Below, piece after piece: positions 41,504-50,211 of a stretch of 64,000 bases of DNA. Position numbers and translations under genes: made by a program. The notes beneath the pieces are model-generated. The model had not been told where the DNA came from, did not search any database, and saw nothing but the letters and a program-made list of their open reading frames with translations. The first letter of the stretch is position 1. Every line of letters begins with the position of its first letter. Source of the DNA: Ancrocorticia sp052089425 (lineage in GTDB: Bacteria > Actinomycetota > Actinomycetes > Actinomycetales > Actinomycetaceae); the NCBI RefSeq assembly GCF_052089425.1, contig NZ_JBQCZW010000001.1:1-64000 (forward strand), written 5' to 3'.

Positions 41504-42358
41504 CTACTCAATCAGGCCGAGCTGCCTAAAGGCCGTAACCAACCCCAACTCGCGTGGACCCGGCACCACGATATCCGCGGCGGCGATAACGTCCGGATTC
41601 CCGCCCGCAATCGCCACGCCCGTTCCGGCGCGTTCGACCATCTCCAGATCGTTCAGGCCATCTCCGCACGCAACAACCGCCTCGGGACTAGCTCCGATGT
41701 GCGCGAGCACCGCCTCAATGCCGCCAAACTTGTCCACCACGCTCAGCTGGAGTTCGCCAGAAACGGTCCCGAGATCCTCCACGGATCCCGGCATGGCCCT
41801 CACCTCGGGGCCAATTTCCGCGGCGACCTCGCGGATGGGACGGTCTGAGAACAGAACCGTAATCTTGCTCGGGCGCACGGTGGCGAGCGAATCAACCACC
41901 TTGAGCCTATCGAGCATATCGGTATGCGTCCTGAACAGCTCGCGCAGCCGTGCTTCACCACTCGCTGTGCAACAGACATACTCGGGGTGCTCCAGAATGT
42001 AGACCCCCTCGTAGCGGTCCAACACCTCGAGTGCCCGGCGAGTCAGAGCCTCCGAGTAACGCTGATCGCGCAGCACTGTCCCGCCAATCTGGACGTAACC
42101 ACCAGCGGCGCAGACCAGCCCGTCAAAATTGGCCTGAAGTGCACGCGGGCCCAGCCCGCTCAGCGGACGCCCGGTGCACAGGAACACCTTGTGTCCATTG
42201 CGTTGGGCGGCCCCGACGGCGGCAACGTGCTCCGCGGGAACGTGCCCGTCCTCGGCATACGTTCCGTCAAAGTCTAGGAACACGAATTTCACGGCCGTCT
42301 CTTCACTACTCCGGTTTAGCAAATTCAGGCGATCCTTCTGGGCGGACAAAGAGTTCAC
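41504..42358 (-). CDS. HAD superfamily (Cof-type) hydrolase
   Basis: 284 residues: motif I FLDFDGTY, motif II in VFLCTGRPL, motif III Lys in the KFGG region, and motif IV GDGLNDLEM, with a type IIB cap between. Such enzymes dephosphorylate sugar phosphates, pyridoxal phosphate or flavin nucleotides; the substrate cannot be told. GTG 42358 has AAGGA 5 bases upstream; a second GTG at 42292 (VKFVFLDF) starts exactly at the conserved domain and is an alternative. Confidence 0.9.
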   Translation of the reverse strand: MNSLSAQKDRLNLLNRSSEETAVKFVFLDFDGTYAEDGHVPAEHVAAVGAAQRNGHKVFLCTGRPLSGLGPRALQANFDGLVCAAGGYVQIGGTVLRDQRYSEALTRRALEVLDRYEGVYILEHPEYVCCTASGEARLRELFRTHTDMLDRLKVVDSLATVRPSKITVLFSDRPIREVAAEIGPEVRAMPGSVEDLGTVSGELQLSVVDKFGGIEAVLAHIGASPEAVVACGDGLNDLEMVERAGTGVAIAGGNPDVIAAADIVVPGPRELGLVTAFRQLGLIE

Positions 42359-42424
42359 CGCATTCCTTCACAGTTGGCAGGTATCAGTGGCACCATCCTA
42401 TGCGCTCGACGGAACACAGCCGAG

Positions 42425-42592
42425 TCAGGCTTCTCGATCCCCTCTCTCGGGCCACCCGTACAGTTCGAACAGGACGCGTGTGTATTCCCGGGCTTGCCTT
42501 CCATAAATGATGCGTCCTCTTGGTCGATCCCACTCGTACTGTTCCTTCTCAAACTTCTCAGCCACGGCGTCCCAGTCAGTGCCGTCTCTCAT
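42425..42592 (-). CDS. small hypothetical protein, 55 residues
   Basis: Begins MRDGTDWDAVAEKFEKE, then EWDRPRGRIIYGRQAREY and FELYGWPERGDREA. Composition is clearly protein-like (charged, three Trp), unlike the shadow frames around it. An in-frame ATG at 42601 with GGAG 9 bases upstream could be the start instead. The stop of an overlapping frame that reads GYVFDDIDVTLTIRKGRSAAPWSI shares ATGA with this start, so a decayed upstream partner is possible. No family is recognised. Confidence 0.45.
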   Translation of the reverse strand: MRDGTDWDAVAEKFEKEQYEWDRPRGRIIYGRQAREYTRVLFELYGWPERGDREA

Positions 42593-43137
42593 ATCGACCA
42601 TGGTGCTGCGCTCCGCCCCTTCCGTATCGTTAACGTCACATCTATATCGTCGAAAACGTAACCTTGGAGCGTATCACATGGCGCCCTTGTGGGCCCTAGC
42701 CATAATCGTTCGATTGGCTGCCCACGAGAGTTAGTTTTTGCGGGCAGAGTTAGCGTGGTGTTCGAACCCTCGCTGCACAGCCTAACAACCGTCGAGGCCA
42801 CGCATGAGTGAATGAACGAGCGAGAGCCACCAAGCGAGAGTGAGTGGGCGAGAATGGACTGGCGAGAGCGGCGAGAGTGAGCGAATCCCTCCAAAGATGG
42901 TCAAAGCCACCAGAGATGTCGTAAAACACCAACTCTCACGACACTCACCCACTCTCGCGGAACTGACTCACTCGCCCGAGAAATCAGGTACAGGCTACCG
43001 CTGAAGATGGCCTCTGGACCAGAAAAGGATGGGCCGGACGCCCACAATAACCCCACAACACGCCGCCAAAAACACCACGTTATGGCCTATTGCCCGTTTT
43101 GACCTTTAACCCAGCACAGCGCGCCAGTAGACAGAGC
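42593..43137. other. repeat-rich spacer with GAGAGTG/GAGAGTTGG motifs
   Basis: About 545 bases with no convincing full gene apart from a possible remnant at 42593-42740. The part 42725-42975 is crowded with CGAGAG-type motifs in both orientations (for example 42725, 42835, 42929 and the CACTCTCGC near 42950). Confidence 0.5.
42725..42960. repeat. cluster of degenerate CGAGAGT(TGG/GAG) motifs, both orientations
   Basis: CGAGAGTTAG at 42725, GCGAGAGTGAG at 42834 and 42871, GCGAGAG at 42862, then inverted CCAACTCTCA at 42929 and CACTCTCGC near 42950. The two blocks can pair, giving a long imperfect inverted repeat. Confidence 0.6.
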
Positions 43138-43179
43138 AATGGCCCGGTTCCTAGGACTTTTCCTTGGAACCGGGCCATT
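43138..43179 (-). terminator. long hairpin downstream of tRNA-fMet
   Basis: A 14-bp perfect stem AATGGCCCGGTTCC and its complement (43138-43151 with 43166-43179), with a further AGGA/TCCT stem in the loop. It starts 7 bases past the tRNA 3' end. It has no U-run on either strand, so it may be a processing or insulator structure as well as a terminator. Confidence 0.6.
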
Positions 43180-43185
43180 TATCAG

Positions 43186-43259
43186 TGGCGGGGGCTAGAT
43201 TTGAACTAACGACCTCCGGGTTATGAGCCCGGCGAGCTACCGAACTGCTCCACCCCGCG
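43186..43259 (-). tRNA. initiator tRNA-fMet (CAT anticodon)
   Basis: 74 bases folding as a tRNA: acceptor stem GCGGGG/CCCCGC, D arm AGCAGTTCGGTAGCT, anticodon stem with three G-C pairs (CCGGG-CTCATAA-CCCGG), T arm GTTAG/CTAGC. The unpaired first acceptor position (C1 opposite C72) and the three G-C pairs identify the initiator. The 3' CCA is not encoded (CCCCGC-C-A is followed by CT). TAGACT at 43271-43276 is a likely -10. Confidence 0.96.
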
Positions 43260-43433
43260 TCGGCTTGTCTAGTCTACAAACCCCTGCGCCCACCGGCAAC
43301 CCCAGCTCCCGTGCCTCTTCTCACACGGCGAGCCTCCCCTCCTCCAGAGGAAGGTTGCTGCCGCGCCAACACTCAATTTCTCAGGCAGTCAAGGCTTCCC
43401 GATATTCAGCCAAACACAACACCCCGTATAGAA

Positions 43434-43469
43434 AGGAAGGGCCCAACCCCGCAGGATCAAGCCCTTCCT
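43434..43469 (-). terminator. terminator of the UPF0182 gene
   Basis: 9-bp stem AGGAAGGGC/GCCCTTCCT with an 18-base loop, 19 bases after the stop; TTTCTAT follows on the minus strand. Confidence 0.6.
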
Positions 43470-43488
43470 CAGCTACTGACAGCTATGT

Positions 43489-46400
43489 TTAACCGTTGCC
43501 TTCCAGCTCTTCCTTGGCGTCAATGGCGTCAGCGATGGCGGCCTCAAGATCCTCTTGGGCTTGGCCGTAGGCGGCCCAATCGCCGCTAGCCATGGCGTCG
43601 TTCGAGGTCTGGATGGCCTCGCCGGCCTTCGCTAGTGCATCGTCAAGGCGCTGCTGGGCATCGCCAGCGGAACCGCCAGTGGGTTCCTCGGTGGGCTCGG
43701 CCGTAGGCTCCTCGCTAGGTGCCTCGGTGGGTTCACCGGTCGCCTCATCGTCGGGAGCCTCACCCTCCGTAACGTCTTCCTTCTGCCCTGATACATCGGC
43801 ATCGCCAGCTTCGGCACCGGAATCGCCGCCGAAGGTCTGATCAAGGGCTTCTTCCAGCGTGGACCCGAATCCAATCGGGTTGCCGTCACCGAAGGAGGTC
43901 AGCACGTACTGCAGCAGCGGGTATGTGGTACCCGAGGACGCCGCCACGTAGACGGGCTGGACGTACAGGAGGCCGCCGCCAACGGGAAGCGTCAGCAGGT
44001 TACCCATCCGAACGTCGGTTCCGCCCTGCCGCAGAAGGTTGAGTTCTCGCGACACTGTGGAATCAGTCAGGAAGTTGTTCTGTGCCTGACCGGGCCCTGG
44101 AACCGTGAGATCTCGCGGCAGCTCCAGCAATCTCAGCTTGCCGTAGCCATCACGTACCTTTCCGGGCTCGTTACCGGCATTCGCATCGGCAGCCAAGAAG
44201 CCCGTCATCACGTTTCGTTGAGTTGTACCACCGGGAATGAAGGCGGTGGACAGGGAGAACTCCGCGTTGTCCTGTCCTGGCATCTGCAGCGTCAGGTAGT
44301 ACGGAGGCTGCTGCTGCGGGTTGGCCGAATCGCCTTCGGTTGGCTCATTCGGAACGTTCCAGAAATCGCCACCGGAATAGAAGGAGGCCGCATCTGTCAC
44401 GTGGTACTGGGTCAGGAGTGTTCGCTGAACCTTGAACATATCCTCCGGATAACGCACGTGAGACATGAGATCGCCGGCCATATCGGACACTGGCGTCAAC
44501 ATGTTCGGGAAGATCTTGCTCCATGCTTCCAGAACCGGATCATCTTCGTCCCACTGATACAGCGTGACGTCACCAGAATAGGCATCCACAACGGCCTTCA
44601 CGGAGTTGCGCATGTAATTGACTTCTTCGGGCTGCCCGTAGGCATCCGTCGCACTGGTCATCGAATCGGTTGTTGCACTCTCCAAAGAGGCGCGGGCCGA
44701 ATACGGGTAGTTGTTGGAGGTGGTGTATGCGTCCACGATCCACACAAGGCGCTTCGGAGTTTCGTCATTCTCATCCGTGTCCACCACGGCGGGGTACGCC
44801 TTGGAGTCCACTGTCAGATAGGGAGCAACCTTGGACACGCGCTCCTGAGGATCGCGATCATAGAGAATCTGCGATTCGTCTGTCACACGGTCGGAGAAGA
44901 ACATATCCGTGGAACGGAACTTGATGGAGAACATCAGCTTCTCGAAGGCGTTGGAGATGGACGGGCCACCATTGCCGTCATAGGTGGTGTACACAACGCC
45001 GTTGGGCGCGTCATCATCCGGGTAGTCAATCTCCCACGGATCTATGTCATCGGGAGCGCCAACGATCGAATACTCTGGCAGATTCTGGCCGAAGTACACG
45101 CGCGGCTCATAATCCCCGAGTTCCCCAGTGGACGGAATGCCGTATTGGAAGAACTGCGGAGCGCCACGTGTTGTAGATGTGTTGCCGTAGGCAGCTGCCA
45201 CGCCGTAACCGTGGGTGTAGACCGTATGGTCGTTAACCCACGTGCGCTGCGAATCGTCCAAGCCCGTCAGGTTCAGCTCGCGAACGGCAATCACCGTGTC
45301 GCGATCTTCATCGTCAATGTTGTAGCGATCAACGGATAGCTGATCGTTGAACTGGTAGTACTGGCGGTTCTGCTGCAGCTGATTGAATGTGGGCGAAACG
45401 ATCGTGGGATCGAGCAGGCGGATCTGCGCTGTTGCTTGAGCGTCCTCCTGCAGCTGCCCCTCTTCGGCATCCGTGCGCGCCGAGTAGGTGGTGGTCTCGA
45501 TATCGTCAAGATCGTAGGCAGCCAGCGTGGCGTCAATGTTGCGCTGAATGTAGGGAGATTCCTTCTCCACGGCGTTCGGTGTGACCTGGAAGTTCTGGAC
45601 CAACGCGGGGTAGGCCCAAGAGACAACCAGCATGGTCACTACGCCAACGGCGATTCCCGTTCCGGCCAACTTCCATAGGCCCTTGACTGCAGCCAGAATA
45701 AACAGCACGCCAACCAAGAGCGCCGCGATAGCCAAGACCATACGGCCAGGGAGCGAGGCGTTAATATCCGTAAACGATGCGCCAGCAAACTTTTCATTGT
45801 CTGCCAGAAGCATGTTGTAGCGGCTCAGCCAGAAGTAGGCGGCAACGATCAGGGAGGCAATCGCACCGAGAACGCCGAAATGAATCCGCGCACGGCGCGA
45901 GAGGGAAAGCTTCCCGTTATCCTGCCCGATTCCTCCGTACAGGTAATGCATACCAACGGCCGCGATGAGGCTCAAGACGATGAGGGTTGTGGCAAGCGAA
46001 AGCAGGGACTGCAAAACCGGCAACGAGAACACGTAGAAGGACACATCGTGCCCGAACTGCGGATCTACCTCAGAGAACGGGGTGCGGAACAGCCACATGA
46101 CGTAGGTGCGCCATTCCCCAGAAAGCGGGGCTCCGAAGATCACGCCAGCGATTAGCGGCACCACGAACAGCGTCAGCCACGGATGGCTGCTGATCTGATC
46201 GCGGTAGCGGTTAGCTCCATCAATACTGGCACTGTCATCCTGCTCGCTGTCCGCCTTCGGACGCGCAAGCCTCAAATTGAGGTAAACGACAAGCCCCACA
46301 ACAAGGGTGCCAATAACGCCGAGCGCCAGTGCCCAACCCCATTGGGTCCAGAACACGCGAACAGCGTCTAGCTCGTCATACCATTTCACCTCCGTCCACA

Positions 46401-46536
46401 CGTTGGAGAAGATCACGATGGCGAACAAAAGTACCGCCAGCACGATCAGCGTGGGGATGAACACGCTTCCGAAACCGGAGCTTGGGCCCCCCGACCTTGG
46501 TGAGCGGCGCGGACTGGGCGCAGTAGATGTAGACAA
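43489..46536 (-). CDS. UPF0182 family membrane protein
   Basis: 1015 residues, matching the large UPF0182 proteins of actinobacteria (Rv3193c-like). The N-terminal third has about seven membrane segments (first FIPTLIVLAVLLFAIVIFS near 25), followed by a big extracellular domain (WVNDHTVYTHGYGVAAAYGN; PRVYFGQNLPEYSIVG; NYPYSARA; YMRNSVKAVVDAYSGDVTLYQWDEDDP; RVGLPVGGG-like LLTLPVGGGLLYVQPVYV). The C-terminus is an acidic Thr/Pro/Glu-rich linker (EEPTAEPTEEPT) and a helical coil. Function is unknown. Neighbours are in the same order as in M. tuberculosis. Confidence 0.93.
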   Translation of the reverse strand: MSTSTAPSPRRSPRSGGPSSGFGSVFIPTLIVLAVLLFAIVIFSNVWTEVKWYDELDAVRVFWTQWGWALALGVIGTLVVGLVVYLNLRLARPKADSEQDDSASIDGANRYRDQISSHPWLTLFVVPLIAGVIFGAPLSGEWRTYVMWLFRTPFSEVDPQFGHDVSFYVFSLPVLQSLLSLATTLIVLSLIAAVGMHYLYGGIGQDNGKLSLSRRARIHFGVLGAIASLIVAAYFWLSRYNMLLADNEKFAGASFTDINASLPGRMVLAIAALLVGVLFILAAVKGLWKLAGTGIAVGVVTMLVVSWAYPALVQNFQVTPNAVEKESPYIQRNIDATLAAYDLDDIETTTYSARTDAEEGQLQEDAQATAQIRLLDPTIVSPTFNQLQQNRQYYQFNDQLSVDRYNIDDEDRDTVIAVRELNLTGLDDSQRTWVNDHTVYTHGYGVAAAYGNTSTTRGAPQFFQYGIPSTGELGDYEPRVYFGQNLPEYSIVGAPDDIDPWEIDYPDDDAPNGVVYTTYDGNGGPSISNAFEKLMFSIKFRSTDMFFSDRVTDESQILYDRDPQERVSKVAPYLTVDSKAYPAVVDTDENDETPKRLVWIVDAYTTSNNYPYSARASLESATTDSMTSATDAYGQPEEVNYMRNSVKAVVDAYSGDVTLYQWDEDDPVLEAWSKIFPNMLTPVSDMAGDLMSHVRYPEDMFKVQRTLLTQYHVTDAASFYSGGDFWNVPNEPTEGDSANPQQQPPYYLTLQMPGQDNAEFSLSTAFIPGGTTQRNVMTGFLAADANAGNEPGKVRDGYGKLRLLELPRDLTVPGPGQAQNNFLTDSTVSRELNLLRQGGTDVRMGNLLTLPVGGGLLYVQPVYVAASSGTTYPLLQYVLTSFGDGNPIGFGSTLEEALDQTFGGDSGAEAGDADVSGQKEDVTEGEAPDDEATGEPTEAPSEEPTAEPTEEPTGGSAGDAQQRLDDALAKAGEAIQTSNDAMASGDWAAYGQAQEDLEAAIADAIDAKEELEGNG

Positions 46537-46717
46537 GCCGTTACCTCATTGGTGTCGTAACTTACAGGGCACAGATCCTGCGCCACCATATACAAACTTA
46601 GCGGACGCAGCGTCTAATTCACAGGCAGGTGGACAGAGGATTCCCGTTAGTTCGCCAATTTATGGTGAAATTGCGCGGTTTGGTAGGGCAAGTTCGTGGT
46701 TTGTGAGATATGGAGGA

Positions 46718-46730
46718 ACGACGACGACGG
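46718..46730 (+). repeat. ACGACGACGACGG dispersed tract
   Basis: Spacer copy of the GAC-repeat motif, about 36 bases before the PPA1176-like gene. The spacer 46537-46765 holds the divergent promoters; minus-strand TATGGT near 46592 is a -10 candidate for the UPF0182 gene. Confidence 0.5.
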
Positions 46731-46765
46731 CGCACCGCAGCCCCCAACCATGAGAAGATGAGGCG

Positions 46766-47302
46766 GTGAGTACACGCCAAGAATCCATCAAAGAAGCAGT
46801 CCAAGAGATTGAACGCTACGTGTCCGGATACGGCTGGGACGGCCCAATTCGCGTTTTTGCCCTCATTCGCAGCGCCGAGGCTCTGGCTGACCACCCCGAG
46901 CTGGCAGAGGAACTACCAGCGGACGTTTCACTCAATGCAGCCGAAAGTGACGAATCCCTGTTCTCAGTAGAGCAGGAAGAGCTCCCACCGGCGGATTCTG
47001 TTGAGGGTCTGCTGGATCAACTGGCATGGCCGGAAGGTGTGGCCGGAGCAGCCGTCACATGCGAACGCATTACCCTGCCCCCAGAGGCGGAGGCCGATAT
47101 CCCGACAGATCCTGCCGAGGCGGAGAAGTTTCTGGCCACGGATGAACGCCGCGAGGACGTCCGGATGGCCGTTGGCGCCATGCGCACAGGTGAGGCGTGG
47201 TGTTGCCTACGCATGAAATCGTTCGATGCGGACGATTCGGTGCTGAGCTCAACCGATCTGGTTCCCGAGCTTGTGGAAGCGCTGCGCCGCACCTTCGAGT
47301 AG
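46766..47302 (+). CDS. PPA1176 family protein
   Basis: 178 residues, acidic and soluble, resembling the actinobacterial PPA1176 family of unknown function (ERYVSGYGWDGPIRVFALIRSAEAL near the start; AVTCERITLPPEAEADIPTDPAEAEKFLATDERREDVRMAVGAMRTGEAWCCLRMK in the middle; DLVPELVEALRRTFE at the end). GTG start with no good Shine-Dalgarno. Convergent with the Lon-like protease gene; the 31-base gap contains a GCCGTCGTCGTCC tract. Confidence 0.85.
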   Translation: MSTRQESIKEAVQEIERYVSGYGWDGPIRVFALIRSAEALADHPELAEELPADVSLNAAESDESLFSVEQEELPPADSVEGLLDQLAWPEGVAGAAVTCERITLPPEAEADIPTDPAEAEKFLATDERREDVRMAVGAMRTGEAWCCLRMKSFDADDSVLSSTDLVPELVEALRRTFE

Positions 47303-47333
47303 CGGGAGGCCCGGCGGGGCGCCGTCGTCGTCC

Positions 47334-48473
47334 CTAATCACTCTCCGGGGAATCGTCCGCAACCTGCTCACACGTGGTGAGCGAACTCGTATCCCCCGAA
47401 CCGATGGCCTCCGTGGCCGCGATCGCATCGTCCAACGTGCGGATGGAAAAGACCTGCATCCCATCCGGCTCGAAACCAACGGTTTCCGAACAGTTCGTGG
47501 CCGGGGCAAGGAAATACTCTGCCCCTTCACTCCTAGCGCCCACGAGCTTGTGGCGGATACCGCCAATCGGGCCAACCTCTCCGGCATAGGACATGGTGCC
47601 GGTGCCGGCGATCTTCGCATCTGCCCCGAGGGAGCCTTCGGTCAGTTCGTCATAGATCGCGAGCGCAAACATCGTCCCGGCGGATGGACCGCCAATGTTC
47701 TCCACGCCGTAGGTCACCTCAAGAGGGAAATCCAGATCGGTGGGGGTCAGGTACACGCCCAGCCGCGAACCCGGCTGGTCCCAGCCGGTGTTATCCGTCT
47801 CAAAGGCCTGAGTGGGGAAGGTGGTATCCATCGCGGTGCCGTCGCGGGTGAACCCGATCGTGACGTCCTGACCGGCTGGCAGTTCTCCAAGCACGGCGGA
47901 TAGGTCCGAGAATGTGGAAATCTCCGTCTTCGTCCCATCGGCGGTGATGCTGGTGAGAACGTCGTTTTCTTCAAGCTTGCCGTAGGCGCCCGAGCCTTCA
48001 TCCGCGCCGGCAACAATCAAGGTCATCGGAACCTGCAGACCGGCAGCTTCCAGGCCCGCCACGGTTCCCGAATCCTGCGAACTGGTCATCATTTGAGCGT
48101 TGCGCTCATCCACCTCATCGGCGGACTCTTCTTCGCCATACAGGGCCCGGACCGGGAGCAGCTCATGTTCGGGCACTGCGAGGGCTCCCAACGCCTGGGC
48201 GCCCGAGACTCCAAAATCTGCGTTTCCGTAGGCACTGACGGTGGTCATATACAGCGAGGTGTCCGACGGGTAGGTTTGCGACCCATCGATGGTCACGAGT
48301 TCAACCCCGTCAATATCTCCGGTCACGTCAAGGGCAGGGCCAGCCTGTTGGATGAGGAAAGATCCGGGCATCGCGAGGGACACGCACGCGGCCAATCCGA
48401 AGATTCCTCCCGAAACGTAGAGGTTACGTCTTTTAAGCACGGTGCCATCATGCCCCACCCGGCTGGGATTCAC
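47334..48473 (-). CDS. membrane-anchored PDZ/Lon-like serine protease (YlbL family)
   Basis: 379 residues: N-terminal signal anchor (LYVSGGIFGLAACVSLAMPGSFL), PDZ domain (about 150-225; TLIVAGADEGSGAYGKLEENDVLTSITADG), and a Lon S16 catalytic domain with Ser in GGPSAGTMFAL and Lys in GGIRHKLVGA. The active site faces outside the cell. Counterpart of Rv3194c. Three in-frame GTG starts (48473, 48458, 48440) precede LKRRNLYVSGG and none has a strong Shine-Dalgarno, so the start is uncertain by up to 11 codons. Confidence 0.92.
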   Translation of the reverse strand: MNPSRVGHDGTVLKRRNLYVSGGIFGLAACVSLAMPGSFLIQQAGPALDVTGDIDGVELVTIDGSQTYPSDTSLYMTTVSAYGNADFGVSGAQALGALAVPEHELLPVRALYGEEESADEVDERNAQMMTSSQDSGTVAGLEAAGLQVPMTLIVAGADEGSGAYGKLEENDVLTSITADGTKTEISTFSDLSAVLGELPAGQDVTIGFTRDGTAMDTTFPTQAFETDNTGWDQPGSRLGVYLTPTDLDFPLEVTYGVENIGGPSAGTMFALAIYDELTEGSLGADAKIAGTGTMSYAGEVGPIGGIRHKLVGARSEGAEYFLAPATNCSETVGFEPDGMQVFSIRTLDDAIAATEAIGSGDTSSLTTCEQVADDSPESD

Positions 48474-48477
48474 CAGA

Positions 48478-48539
48478 GCGCGGCGGGGTTGGCGCGGCGG
48501 GGTGTGTCACGGGTGCCCCTCGTGCTGCCCCTCGTGCTG
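48478..48539. repeat. two short direct repeats in a divergent promoter spacer
   Basis: GCGCGGCGGGGT occurs at 48478-48489 and 48492-48503 (period 14); CCCCTCGTGCTG occurs in perfect tandem at 48516-48527 and 48528-48539. They lie between the Lon-like protease gene and the DUF2342 gene. Confidence 0.75.
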
Positions 48540-48625
48540 TCCCGGGTACATCACGCCCTCGGCGTAGCGGATGCACGATCGCGGACAAGACCAGTAGGCT
48601 AGAGGCCGGAGATGAAGGAGGCCGC

Positions 48626-50092
48626 ATGAGCGAGAACCCAGACCAGTGGGAGCAGATGCTCCGGGCTGTCCTAGGCGATGAAGCTGCGGAACAGATCCTT
48701 GGTCAAATGCGCAGTCAGGGCATCGATCCTGGCCCACAAATGCAACAGATGATGAACCCCGCGAACTTCAACCAAGTTGTCTCGCAGGTTCGAGCCATGC
48801 TCGGTTCCTCTGGCGAAGGCCCCATCAACTGGAAGATTGCCGAACAGGTTGCCCGCGAAACCATTCAGCGCAACCATTCCGATTCTCTCTCCTCCTCTGA
48901 AGGGGATCGCGCACGCACAAGCCTGCAAACCGCGAATCTGTGGCTGGATCCTGCCACGAACGTTGATCCGTGTGGCGGGCCAAGCCAAGCGTGGAGCAGG
49001 CTGGACTGGCTGGCACACACCCTTCCCACCTTCCGGCGCCTCGTTGAGCCAGTGGGTGCGAACCTCTCGCGCGCGTTCGTTTCCACCATGGTGGAGCAGA
49101 TGGAACACGCACCTGACGAGCTAAAGAACATCATGGGCGGCAACCCCGAGCAGATGATGGAATCCATGATCGCGTCCGTTTTGGGCATGCAGTTTGGTGC
49201 GGGATTGGCCGAACTTGCCACCAGTTCGTTTGGCACATCCGATGCTGGCCTGCCACTAGTTGAAGGCGAAACGGCCGCATTGGTCCCCTCCAACATCGCC
49301 GAATTTGCCGCGGATCTTGATGCCGAGGACGATGAAGTGATCCTGTTCGCCGCGGTGCGCGAGCAAGCAGCAGCCCGGCTGTATTCACGCCTACCGTGGC
49401 TGCGGCGCCAAGTGTTGGACTCCGTTGAGGCCTACGCCCGCGAAATCGAAATCGATACGGATTCCATCGAAGAGCAAGTGCGCGGGATGAGCATGAATCC
49501 CGAGGAGATGCAGAATCTGGATCTCGGCGCCGTATTTGCCCCGAGCGATACGGATGCTCAGGAGGCCTCACTGGCACGCTTGGAGCATCTGCTTTCACTG
49601 GTTGAGGCTTGGGTGAGCACCGTTTCCGCTCAGGCCGTTGCCGCCCAGCTCCCCCACGCTGTCCCGTTAGATGAAATGTTCTCCCGGCGCAGCGCCACGA
49701 ACTCGCCTGTCAACCTAGTGTTCGGCCAGCTGGTGGGACTTGACCTGAAGCCCCGCAAGGTGCGCGAGGCCGCCGCCTTCTGGCGGATGGCTCTAGAGCG
49801 CTTGGGTGTTGAGGGCCGCGATCATCTGTGGTCTCACCCCGATCTTCTTCCCACCGCTGATAACTTGGAGAATCCTCAGTCCTTCTTCGAGGAATCCGAG
49901 CCAACGGATGTGGAAGCCGAACTGGATGCTTTCCTTGAATCGCTCCTTGGCGGAAACGATTCGGAGGCGCCGCATGAGCCGGCATACGGGGAAGAAAAAG
50001 GCGATGGCAGGCCCGGTAGTCCAGAGGGCTCGGGTAGCCCGGATGACGACGGGCCCAACGGGCCCAGCGAACCTCCGCAGCCCACGATCTAG
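48626..50092 (+). CDS. DUF2342 / putative zinc-dependent metalloprotease family protein
   Basis: 488 residues of the Rv3195-like family: MSENPDQWEQMLRAVLGDEAAEQILG start, INWKIAEQVARETI, MSRAFVSTMVEQM region, ARLYSRLPWLRRQVLDSVEAYAREI, VFGQLVGLDLKPRKVREAAAFWRMALERLGVEGRDHLWSHPDLLPTADNL, and a C-terminal low-complexity tail. Family members are annotated as zinc-dependent, but here the expected metal-site segment reads REQAAARL, without the histidine I remember in the family, and no HExxH is present. AAGGAGG is 4 bases before the ATG. Confidence 0.88.
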   Translation: MSENPDQWEQMLRAVLGDEAAEQILGQMRSQGIDPGPQMQQMMNPANFNQVVSQVRAMLGSSGEGPINWKIAEQVARETIQRNHSDSLSSSEGDRARTSLQTANLWLDPATNVDPCGGPSQAWSRLDWLAHTLPTFRRLVEPVGANLSRAFVSTMVEQMEHAPDELKNIMGGNPEQMMESMIASVLGMQFGAGLAELATSSFGTSDAGLPLVEGETAALVPSNIAEFAADLDAEDDEVILFAAVREQAAARLYSRLPWLRRQVLDSVEAYAREIEIDTDSIEEQVRGMSMNPEEMQNLDLGAVFAPSDTDAQEASLARLEHLLSLVEAWVSTVSAQAVAAQLPHAVPLDEMFSRRSATNSPVNLVFGQLVGLDLKPRKVREAAAFWRMALERLGVEGRDHLWSHPDLLPTADNLENPQSFFEESEPTDVEAELDAFLESLLGGNDSEAPHEPAYGEEKGDGRPGSPEGSGSPDDDGPNGPSEPPQPTI

Positions 50093-50153
50093 CGCCTAGC
50101 ACACGCCGGAACCGCCCGCACGCCCCATGCACAGCTGGGGACAGGCTAGGCGC
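50092..50153 (+). terminator. hairpin after the DUF2342 gene
   Basis: Arms GCGCCTAGC (50092-50100) and GCTAGGCGC (50145-50153) enclose 44 bases with an inner CCCC/GGGG pairing. No U-run follows, so termination is unproven. Confidence 0.4.
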
Positions 50154-50211
50154 GGACTATCTGTGGCCGCCTACCCTTCAGATCATCACAGGATGATGTG
50201 GAGGCCACCAT

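Noticed and set aside
42374..42661. Plus-strand ORFs of 75-110 codons over 42174-42734
   Set aside because: They are antisense to the HAD gene and to the more protein-like minus-strand 55-codon ORF.
44218..45339. 373-codon plus-strand ORF
   Set aside because: Antisense shadow of the UPF0182 gene; composition (Val/Gly/His/Arg) is that of a reverse-frame translation.
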